Shown in pieces: positions 34,681 to 41,354 of a stretch of DNA of 64,000 bases (positions are counted from its first letter, which is position 1; every line of letters begins with the position of its first letter). The stretch spans positions 145,721-209,720 of the forward strand of contig JAJRPM010000015.1 of NCBI GenBank assembly GCA_024280775.1, written 5' to 3'. This stretch comes from Candidatus Zixiibacteriota bacterium (GTDB lineage: Bacteria > Zixibacteria > MSB-5A5 > GN15 > JACZUZ01). Below the pieces are notes generated by a model. It saw only the letters and a program-made list of their open reading frames with translations, made no database searches and was not told where the DNA came from. The translations under genes were made by a program, and so were the position numbers.

Positions 34681-34771
34681 TCATTGCGAGCGAAGCGCGG
34701 CAATCTCGTCGGTTCATTAAGAGTGTGATATTTGCGACGAGATTGCCGCGTCGCTTCGCTCCTCGCAATGA
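34681..34771. repeat. Long imperfect inverted repeat (tcattgcgag... type)
   Basis: The left arm (34681-34711) and right arm (34735-34771) are reverse complements except for two 3-nt indels, with a 23-nt centre. It lies between the convergent thyX and LOG genes. Sequences of this kind (beginning TCATTGCGAG) are widespread dispersed repeats in many bacteria. Confidence 0.85.
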
Positions 34772-34783
34772 CGCGATTCTACA

Positions 34784-35716
34784 TCAGGTGATTTCGCCGT
34801 CGTGTAGGTGATTTGCTTCCTGGATTATTGCCCAGGCTTCGTCGGCGGTTTCGGCATAACGGAACAGGTCTTTGTCCTCGGGATTGATTACGCCCTCATC
34901 TACTAGATTGTCAAAATTGATAATCTTCTCCCAGAAAGCTTTTCCAAATAGGATAATTGGCAGGACACGCGCCTTTTTTGTTTGCACTAAGGTTAGCGCC
35001 TCGAACATTTCATCGAGTGTGCCGTAACCACCTGGAAACACTACCAACGCGCGCGCGCGCATTAGGAAATGCATTTTGCGAACTGCGAAGTAATGAAACT
35101 GGAAACATAAATCCGGTGTTATGTACGGATTCGGGGCTTGTTCCTCGGGTAGCACTATGTTGAGACCAATAGTTTTGGCGTTAATATCAAAGGCGCCGCG
35201 ATTGGCCGCCTCCATCACGCCCGGGCCACCTCCGGTTACGATCACATAGTCACACTTGCCATCAGTCTGACATTGGCTGCTGACCAAACGACCGAACTTG
35301 CGCGCTTCATCATAGAAATGCGCTTTTGAGAGAACGTTTTGTGCGATTCGCATCTGGCGTTGCAACTCAGGATCATCGGGGTTCTCTTTTAACTTGGCCT
35401 CGAGTTTGGCGATTTTGATTTGAGATTGTTCTTCGGAGAGAATTCGTGTGCCACCAAATACCACAATCGTGGACCTAATGTTGTAGGCTTTGAGAGCCAT
35501 ATCCGGTTTGCGCATTTCTAACTGTAAGCGGACGCCACGCAGGTCACGTTGCCCGAGAAATTCATCGTCCTCAAATGCCAGACGGAAAGTTGGAGATTCC
35601 ATCAGCTCGTTTTCGAGGCGCTTGATGTCCGCGTCGGTTAGCGAAGAGCTTTTTGCTACGCCGTCAGTGATGAGTTCGTTCTTGTCGTTACTCAATGATT
35701 TATTTGTTTCAGTCAT
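34784..35716 (-). CDS. LOG-family (TIGR00730) Rossmann-fold protein
   Basis: A 310-residue protein of the LOG/lysine-decarboxylase-like family. The nucleotide site has VTGGGPGVMEAANRGA near residue 162 and the family motif PGGYGTLDEMFEALTLVQ near residue 229. Proven relatives are nucleoside 5'-monophosphate phosphoribohydrolases, as in cytokinin activation. An acidic and polar N-terminal 100 residues, including LKENPDDPELQRQMRIAQ, are longer than in minimal LOG proteins and fit the larger subgroup. It converges with thyX across the inverted repeat at 34681-34771. Confidence 0.88.
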   Translation of the reverse strand: MTETNKSLSNDKNELITDGVAKSSSLTDADIKRLENELMESPTFRLAFEDDEFLGQRDLRGVRLQLEMRKPDMALKAYNIRSTIVVFGGTRILSEEQSQIKIAKLEAKLKENPDDPELQRQMRIAQNVLSKAHFYDEARKFGRLVSSQCQTDGKCDYVIVTGGGPGVMEAANRGAFDINAKTIGLNIVLPEEQAPNPYITPDLCFQFHYFAVRKMHFLMRARALVVFPGGYGTLDEMFEALTLVQTKKARVLPIILFGKAFWEKIINFDNLVDEGVINPEDKDLFRYAETADEAWAIIQEANHLHDGEIT

Positions 35717-36058
35717 TCATACATTCCATTTCTTGCTATTCTGATACTTCTTTTCGGACTGAACACCAGCCCTATATGTCTTATCGGCGCTAGAAGTCAA
35801 ATACGCCGTGGAGAGCCAACATAACACTGGCGAAGCCAAATCGTTCCATCGTCAGTTTCGTTTTGAAACGAAGCTGACTGTTGCGCACAATCAGATACCG
35901 AATCAAACGCTTTCCAAGTAAAAACTATAGTTAAGCACAGGGGTCTTGTTTTGCGATTTGACATTTGCAGCTGTGTGGGTAGCTTGCTATTGATGGTTAA
36001 CAAGCCTATTAGAAACTGGCCGGATTATTGTTTGTGAAGTGATTGGAGGCGTGAGTTC
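35717..36058. other. Intergenic region with a near-perfect palindrome
   Basis: GTCAGTTTCGTTT (35851-35863) pairs with AAACGAAGCTGAC (35866-35878) with one T-G mismatch and a 2-nt centre. No gene is seen. Confidence 0.5.
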
Positions 36059-36379
36059 ATTATTTTCGGCTGGGGTCACCAGCGTACTAAGAATCATAGT
36101 CCGGTAGAGACCCGGACTTGTGAGAATTGTAATAATGAAGAGCCGTGGTATTTGATTAAGAGCGCCACGTGGTTCACATTGTTTTTTATTCCGATATTCC
36201 CCTACTCTATCAAACGACTATACATGTGTCCAGTTTGTCAAAGCTCTTTTGATATCGATGCTGAGCAGTTTGACGAAATGCGTCCGATTGCCGAAGCGAA
36301 CCAAAGTCTGATTGACGGGAAAATCAGCGAGCAGGAACATCAGAGATTGCTGTTCGAAAGTCGCAAGAGGATTGAATAG
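36059..36379 (+). CDS. Zinc-ribbon protein without a canonical start codon
   Basis: An open frame of about 106 residues. It opens IIFGWGHQRTKNH, then CENC at about residue 22 and CPVC about residue 60, with WFTLFFIPIFPYSIKRLY between. This is the zinc-ribbon family whose members start with a short hydrophobic FGWG segment. No ATG, GTG or TTG starts this frame before position 36152, which would lose the first cysteine pair. Two ATT codons (36059 and 36062) sit eight to eleven bases after a perfect GGAGG (36045-36049), so initiation at ATT is plausible, or the start was lost by mutation. It converges with the CDGSH gene, 6 bp away. Confidence 0.7.
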   Translation: MIFGWGHQRTKNHSPVETRTCENCNNEEPWYLIKSATWFTLFFIPIFPYSIKRLYMCPVCQSSFDIDAEQFDEMRPIAEANQSLIDGKISEQEHQRLLFESRKRIE

Positions 36380-36385
36380 ACGCAG

Positions 36386-36604
36386 CTAGTTCTTGTCGTC
36401 TTTGAAATCGATGTGCCAGTGTGTTCCGTCGCAGTAGGGCTTGTTCTTTGAGCCGCCGCAACGACAAAGGGCCACTCCGGCAACATTTGAACGCGGCTCA
36501 CCGGTTGAGCTTTGGAGGTTCGGAATCACTTGCGGTGTCATGTTGTTGAGTAAGTAATACGGTCCATTGGGGAGACAGGCGATTTTTGGTTTTTCTTTGT
36601 CCAT
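36386..36604 (-). CDS. CDGSH iron-sulfur domain protein
   Basis: A 72-residue soluble protein with one CDGSH motif at about residues 47-62: CRCGGSKNKPYCDGTH, fitting C-x-C-x2-S-x3-P-x-C-D-G-[ST]-H. Three cysteines and one histidine bind a redox-active [2Fe-2S] cluster. The N-terminal 40 residues (CLPNGPYYLLN) fit the small bacterial type. A purine-rich AAGGAAAG lies upstream of the ATG. It may carry electrons or clusters; the neighbouring zinc-ribbon gene gives no firm context. Confidence 0.9.
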   Translation of the reverse strand: MDKEKPKIACLPNGPYYLLNNMTPQVIPNLQSSTGEPRSNVAGVALCRCGGSKNKPYCDGTHWHIDFKDDKN

Positions 36605-36821
36605 TTTGCTTTCCTTAGCGAAGATCTTGTTGCCCCGAAGGCATGTTCACTTTACTGACGTTCCAAATATGACCGTAAGCATTCGAGTTGTCAAGGCTGG
36701 CGTTGAGATTGTCGCAATGTCGGAGATTCGGCATAGTCACAGCATAGTTTTCAGCCTCAGATTTGTCAACAGTTTGACAAAAAGAAGCCCGGCAGATTCT
36801 CTAAGAGAGGTGGAGCAATAT

Positions 36822-36884
36822 GAAAACGGTTATTGGCAATAAATGAGAAAGAAACCCACCTGAAAGGTGGGCCACCCTGCCGAT
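36822..36884. repeat. 63-bp direct repeat, copy A
   Basis: It matches copy B (37510-37572) at 57 of 63 positions. It contains the small palindrome CCCACC-tgaaa-GGTGGG. Confidence 0.85.
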
Positions 36885-37391
36885 GCTTTAATGCTTGCTG
36901 GGAATTCGGCCACCTTCCCCCCACCCGGGATTATCAATGCTGACCAATGCGGTGTTTATAGATGGAGCTTGGTTGCGGTTACCCCAACTCCGACTGGTGT
37001 GATTACAGTAGATTCGTTGACTGGCGCGGTCACTTTTGATTCTGACAGGAGTGATGGCTTTGGGGGAATGGATACGCCCTATGACATCGTCATCGAAGTT
37101 ACTGATGGAATCTCACAAAAGGCCTGCACATTCGTTGTAGACTTTTTCGGTGTGGCAGACGCTTGCTGTGTCGTTGCTGGTGACGTTGACAATAGCGGTA
37201 GTATGAATATCGCGGATGTGTCATTTATGATAGACCGAATATTCAACGGCGGTCCGGCTCCGGTGTGTTGTGGCTCTGCTGATTTGAATCTTGATAATTC
37301 TTTGAATATAGGTGATGTGACATTTTTGATTGCCAGGATTTTCTCAGGTGGGCCTGCGCCGCAATGTGGGATGGCGTTTAGTTGTAATTGA
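36867..37391 (+). pseudogene. Truncated gene for a dockerin-like secreted protein
   Basis: The frame begins inside repeat copy A and has no signal peptide. Right after the repeat it enters the middle of an Ig/cadherin-like beta domain (CGVYRWSLVAV, then GVITVDSLTGAVTF and YDIVIEVTDG), followed by the Cys-bracketed dockerin-like tail (DVDNSGSMNIAD and DLNLDNSLNIGD) ending CGMAFSCN. Full-length relatives in the window all have a secretion signal and a large N-terminal part. This is best read as the 3' end of a secreted protein gene separated from its front by repeat-linked rearrangement. The coding frame is otherwise intact. Confidence 0.75.
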
Positions 37392-37470
37392 GAATTTTAT
37401 TTCTGGACAGCTTGTCAGGTTCCGAGATGGGGACTTGAGCTTGTATCTCGGATTTGATTATTGACATTGT

Positions 37471-37505
37471 AACTTATCGCACCGCAAGCGGTGCGGCGTC
37501 CGGCA
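37471..37505. repeat. REP palindrome
   Basis: aacttatcgcaccgcaagcg and onward matches the reverse complement of the REP at 38090-38123 with three mismatches over 34 nt. The stem is CGCACC/GGTGCG. Confidence 0.8.
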
Positions 37506-37509
37506 ATAC

Positions 37510-37572
37510 GAAAATGGTTATTGGCATTAAATGAGAAAGAAACCCAGATGAAAGGTTGGCCACCCCGCCGAT
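37510..37572. repeat. 63-bp direct repeat, copy B
   Basis: Same orientation as copy A at 36822-36884. Together they bracket the truncated dockerin-like gene. Confidence 0.85.
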
Positions 37573-37612
37573 CTTCTTCCTTCAGGGTTGACTCGACTTA
37601 CAACAAATGTCA

Positions 37613-38074
37613 TTAGTCCGAAAACGGAAAATCATCACCTTTTCGGAGTGTTGCAAGTAACGAGCCGTTAGTGTCAATTAGCTTAACCGTTTGTGCATCA
37701 ACAAAGATAAGTGGCCGATAGTTTTCCCAATCTATGCCATAATATCTTTTTCCGGTGTTTATGTATTTATCTGAGAATACCTTCCATTTCCCCTTCTTTG
37801 GCTTCCCCCAATCATCGTCACTTGGCTGAGCACGATAGTATTCAAAGGTGCCATTGAGGTAGAATACATACTTGTTCCAACCAACAGCCATCTGAACCAT
37901 GGTTTGGAGTGGTTCAGAACTTGTCCAAACACCTACTATCGCTTTACGGGCAGATTCTTCGCTATCTATGAGTTGAATCTCGAAGGAAGTTTTTCCGTCG
38001 TTCCTAGAGTTGTTCTGGCATGACAATCCTGCTAAACACATTATTAGTATAACAAGATTAGTAGATATTTTCAT
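37613..38074 (-). CDS. Hypothetical lipoprotein
   Basis: A 153-residue protein with a short hydrophobic signal and Cys19 in an imperfect lipobox (AGLSC). The rest has aromatic and charged residues typical of a small beta-rich domain: VGVWTSSEPL, then FEYYRAQPSDDDWGKPKKGKWKVF and VKLIDTNGSLLATL. The GxW...GxW pattern is like lipocalin-type or copper-resistance-like calycins but not enough for a family name. It lies between REP elements. Confidence 0.6.
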   Translation of the reverse strand: MKISTNLVILIMCLAGLSCQNNSRNDGKTSFEIQLIDSEESARKAIVGVWTSSEPLQTMVQMAVGWNKYVFYLNGTFEYYRAQPSDDDWGKPKKGKWKVFSDKYINTGKRYYGIDWENYRPLIFVDAQTVKLIDTNGSLLATLRKGDDFPFSD

Positions 38075-38089
38075 AGACTCCTCATTTGT

Positions 38090-38123
38090 GCCGGGTGCCG
38101 CACCACTTGCGGTGCGATAAGTT
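38090..38123. repeat. REP palindrome, left flank of the transposase gene
   Basis: GCCGGGTGCCGCACC then ACTTGC then GGTGCG: a 6-bp stem with the GCCGGGTG tail on the outer side. It is inverted relative to the REP at 38741-38769. Confidence 0.8.
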
Positions 38124-38669
38124 AGACTTTCTGTCCAATCGCTTCAAATCCATCCATCTTCAATGGCGCCTCACTAAATCCTTGATACCAACCAGCGCTT
38201 GACCATTTCCAAGCTTCCGGCGTCTCTGCAAGTTTGCGTTTGATAGGAATGCCGTGACAATAGTGTATCTTCTCAATTGTTGTCTCACGAGTTCGACAAT
38301 TGAGGTCATAGCATCTTCCCTGCCAAAAGGCCGGTCTTGTACACCATCTTTGTTTATCATCAACGAATCTAGAATTGGAATACCGGTTTCTCGCATGTTG
38401 GAAAATACCCTGCGGGCGGTTCTCGACTTTATCTCGCCGATGATTGGTCCAAGTTTGGCTCCGTCCTGTGGGTGCAGGACAAGATAAATATGTTCTGGCA
38501 TTGTGACGTAGCCGAACAGTAGGAACAAGCGTTTGTTTCGAGCGATGTCGGTTTCCTCCAGTAGGATGGGGATTCTGCGTGGTTCCGTCAAGAGTTGTTT
38601 TCTTCGATAACATAATACTGTTACAAAACGAGCGGTGTTGAGGTTGTCGTAATGGTGAAGTCGAGTCAT
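38122..38669 (-). pseudogene. Decayed REP-associated tyrosine transposase (TnpA_REP, Y1 HUH family)
   Basis: The family start MTRLHHYDNLNTARFVTVLCYRR is at 38669. It continues to GVQDRPF near 38325. The matching family sequence then resumes in another frame with FWQGRCYDLNCR, IHYCHGIPIKRKLAETPEAWKWSSAGWY and a C-terminus at 38122. So there is one frameshift near 38325-38340. The HUH site, normally MPEHVHLVL, reads MPEHIYLVL, so one of the two metal-binding histidines is lost. The catalytic Tyr of RCYD remains. Two defects make it almost surely inactive. Inverted REP palindromes lie on both sides. Confidence 0.85.
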
Positions 38670-38740
38670 GATAGAAAAAATACGGAATTCTAGCGTTTGA
38701 TGCAATGGTATCGTATGATGTAAATAGGAGCCTAACTATA

Positions 38741-38769
38741 CACACCGCAATGCGGTGAGCCACCCGGCG
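38741..38769. repeat. REP palindrome, right flank of the transposase gene
   Basis: CACCGCAATGCGGTG (38743-38757) followed by gagccacccggcgtt. Its reverse complement matches the left-flank REP, including the GCCGGGTG tail. Confidence 0.75.
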
Positions 38770-39276
38770 TTATTGAATTGTATACAGTGAATCGAAGGCT
38801 ATACGTCCCCACAGCAAGCTGTGGGCGACCTGTTAAATCACACTATATCAAACCAGCACTATGTAACCCTAAGACTACATCCAGCTGTCCATTCTCCTTG
38901 ATATGTGGTACCCCCACATTGTTCAAGGTAAGAGGCCACAGTGTTTTCTTGATTGGCGGTGCGCCCTGATGTAACAATTGTACAGCTGCTACGGCATAGA
39001 TACCGTTCACGCTCGGATGAAAAGGCCCACTGAACTTGCTTATTCCTAGAATGCTACCAGCCCTACAAAGCCCTACAAAGGTATTCAAAGGACAACTTTT
39101 CTTTCTGCTTTGTGCGCTTTGTGTAAACAACGCGACAGACTGTTGCCATTGAAGGATATAGTTCGACGATGCAGATTGAATAAGAGAATTTGCTGCATGC
39201 ACTGCCGTTAATGCGTAAATGGCCATGACCGATGAGCTCCTCAATTACTTCAGGGGTGAGAATCTGCCAAAAACTT
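38770..39276. other. Region without a supported gene
   Basis: It holds a REP-like palindrome near 38806-38828 (CCCACAGCAAGCTGTGGG) and a short tandem duplication agccctacaaag at about 39058-39080. A 133-codon open frame on the minus strand (38843-39244) has no signal peptide, family match or ribosome site and is not called. Confidence 0.4.
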
Positions 39277-39306
39277 GGCCGCCTACTACTAGAGCGGTAG
39301 GCGGCC
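39277..39306 (-). terminator. Terminator downstream of pckA
   Basis: GGCCGCCTAC (39277-39286) and GTAGGCGGCC (39297-39306) form a perfect 10-bp stem. On the minus strand it is followed by AAGTTTTT. Confidence 0.75.
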
Positions 39307-39326
39307 TGTTGTTTTAGATTATGTAG

Positions 39327-40895
39327 CTAGACACTTACCGCGGCGGTTTTTTTGTCGAATTTCGATAGGGCTTCTTCGAATTTCGCGGCTAGGTCGCTGG
39401 CGGTTTTTTTGTAGGACTCTTTGTCATCCCAGGCGTCGATGGGATTTAGGATATCTGACGGGACATTCGGACAGCTGATTGGGATTTGCAGGCCGAATAT
39501 CGGGTCGGTTGTGGTTTCGACTTTTGAGAGTGAGCCATCGAGGACCGCGGTTACTATTGAGCGGGTGTGCTTGAGGCTGATGCGCTCGCCGGTTCCGTAG
39601 CCGCCGCCTATCCAGCCGGTATTGATTAGCCATGAATCAGCTTTGTGCTCGGACATTTTCTTGGCCAGCAATTCAGCATAGAAAGTCGGCTGTAGGGCCA
39701 TGAACGGAGCGCCGAAACAGGCCGAGAAAGTAGCCACTGGTTCAGTGATGCCTTTTTCTGTGCCGGCAACTTTTGCAGTGTAGCCAACAAGGAAGTATTT
39801 CTGAATCAATTCCGGAGTCAGCTTCGCCACTGGCGGCAAGACACCGAATGCATCGGCTGTCAGCAGGATGATATTCGACGGATGTCCACCGCAACCGGAT
39901 GGGACGGTGTTTGAGAGTTGGTCGATGGCATAGGCCGCGCGGGTGTTCTCGGTGTATTTGTCGCTATCGAGATCCGGGATGCGAGTGATTGGATCGATAT
40001 CTACATTCTCGAGAACGGTTGCGAAGTTGTGGGTCATCGAGTGGATTTCCGGCTCACCTTCGGCGGAGAGTCGGATCACTTTGGCGTAACAGCCGCCTTC
40101 GTAGTTGAATACTCCTTTGTCAGACCAACCGTGTTCGTCGTCGCCGATTAGTTTGCGATTCGGGTCACTTGAAAGAGTGGTCTTGCCAGTGCCGGAGAGT
40201 CCGAAGAACACAGCGGTGGAACCGTCGGCGCCTTCGTTGGCGCTACAGTGCATGGACATCACGCCCTGTAGCGGCTTGTAATAGTTCATGACGGTGAAAA
40301 TCGACTTCTTGATTTCGCCGGCATAAGGTGTGCCGCCGATTAGGGCGATTTTTTTGTCGAGATGCAGGACAACGAAACACTCACTGTTGGTTCCGTCGGT
40401 GGACGGGTCGGCTTTGCAACTTGGTACGCCTATGACGGTGAAATCTGATTCGAAGTTTTCATGTTCTTTGGCAGTTACATTGTCGATGAACAAGTTTCGG
40501 GCAAAGAGACCATGCCAGGCAAATTCGGTCACCAGACGGACATTGATCCTATATTCTGAATCAGCGCCGGTGCGGAGTTGATGGATATAAATGTCACGAC
40601 CTTCAAGATGATTTTGCACTCTGGCATAGAGTTTGTCAAAACTCTCTTCGGAAATCGGCTGGTTGTGAGTTCCCCACCAGATTTTGTCTTCGCAGGAAGG
40701 CTCGCGGACGATGAATTTGTCTTTGGGTGAACGGCCGGTGTGTTTGCCGGTTAGGGCTACAATCGGGCCGCCTTTGCAGATGGTTACTTCTTTGTTCTCG
40801 ATGGCCTCTTGATAGAGGGCCTCACGCGAGAGATTCCATTTGACTGTTCCGGGATTCTTGACCCCGAGGGATTCGAGAAAGTTTTTCGGTTTCAT
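39327..40895 (-). CDS. pckA: Phosphoenolpyruvate carboxykinase (ATP)
   Basis: A 522-residue cytosolic enzyme converting oxaloacetate and ATP to phosphoenolpyruvate, the entry to gluconeogenesis. The ATP-type hallmarks are visible: TGKHTGRSPKDKF near residue 50, MHCSANEG near 220, the P-loop GLSGTGKTTLSSDPNR near 235, GDDEHGW near 254 and the RIP..DSDKYTENTRAAY segment. Length matches the family. The upstream AGGAA is about ten bases from the ATG. glgP, transcribed divergently, uses the other end of the gluconeogenic pathway. Confidence 0.96.
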   Translation of the reverse strand: MKPKNFLESLGVKNPGTVKWNLSREALYQEAIENKEVTICKGGPIVALTGKHTGRSPKDKFIVREPSCEDKIWWGTHNQPISEESFDKLYARVQNHLEGRDIYIHQLRTGADSEYRINVRLVTEFAWHGLFARNLFIDNVTAKEHENFESDFTVIGVPSCKADPSTDGTNSECFVVLHLDKKIALIGGTPYAGEIKKSIFTVMNYYKPLQGVMSMHCSANEGADGSTAVFFGLSGTGKTTLSSDPNRKLIGDDEHGWSDKGVFNYEGGCYAKVIRLSAEGEPEIHSMTHNFATVLENVDIDPITRIPDLDSDKYTENTRAAYAIDQLSNTVPSGCGGHPSNIILLTADAFGVLPPVAKLTPELIQKYFLVGYTAKVAGTEKGITEPVATFSACFGAPFMALQPTFYAELLAKKMSEHKADSWLINTGWIGGGYGTGERISLKHTRSIVTAVLDGSLSKVETTTDPIFGLQIPISCPNVPSDILNPIDAWDDKESYKKTASDLAAKFEEALSKFDKKTAAVSV

Positions 40896-41354
40896 AATAC
40901 ACGTATTCCTGTACGCTTACGTCGGAAGACCCCCGACTTTTTTGTAAATCTACTCTATCTATATCCAACTATATTCAGGTTACATACCTATGGTTAATAT
41001 CGTCAAAACCAAATAGAGACTTCATGAACGCCAACTCAGCTTTTGGAGCTGATTATCAAGCACAGATGCGCTCTCAGGCGACGTCCAGGCTCAGTGGCAG
41101 TATATTCGTTTCTTGCCGGTATTCAAGTTCTGAAACGCAATATCTGGAATCAATTCTTGATAAATACCGCGATAGATGCCGATATATATACATATAGAGC
41201 GTTCGGGCCCATTAGTCCTTTTCAGCGAGATAATCCATACTTAATTGTATGGAAACGACATGAGTTATAGCTTGGAATAGGGACCTGCTCATCGCTACCA
41301 TTGCTCATGGCGAATTGACACGCGCGGACTTGATACAGATTAGATATTGCAACT
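40896..41354. other. Divergent intergenic region between pckA and glgP
   Basis: It should hold the promoters of both genes. A small hairpin with a T run (GTCGG...CCGACTTTTTT, 40921-40943) looks terminator-like on the plus strand, but no plus-strand gene precedes it. No riboswitch or gene is recognised. Confidence 0.45.

Noticed and set aside
35930-35965. Possible third copy of the 2039-2087 repeat, inverted
   Set aside because: Only about 20 bases resemble it (caagacccct region); too short to call.
38843-39244. A 133-codon minus-strand frame
   Set aside because: No signal, motif or ribosome site, and it contains a short tandem duplication; coding cannot be supported.
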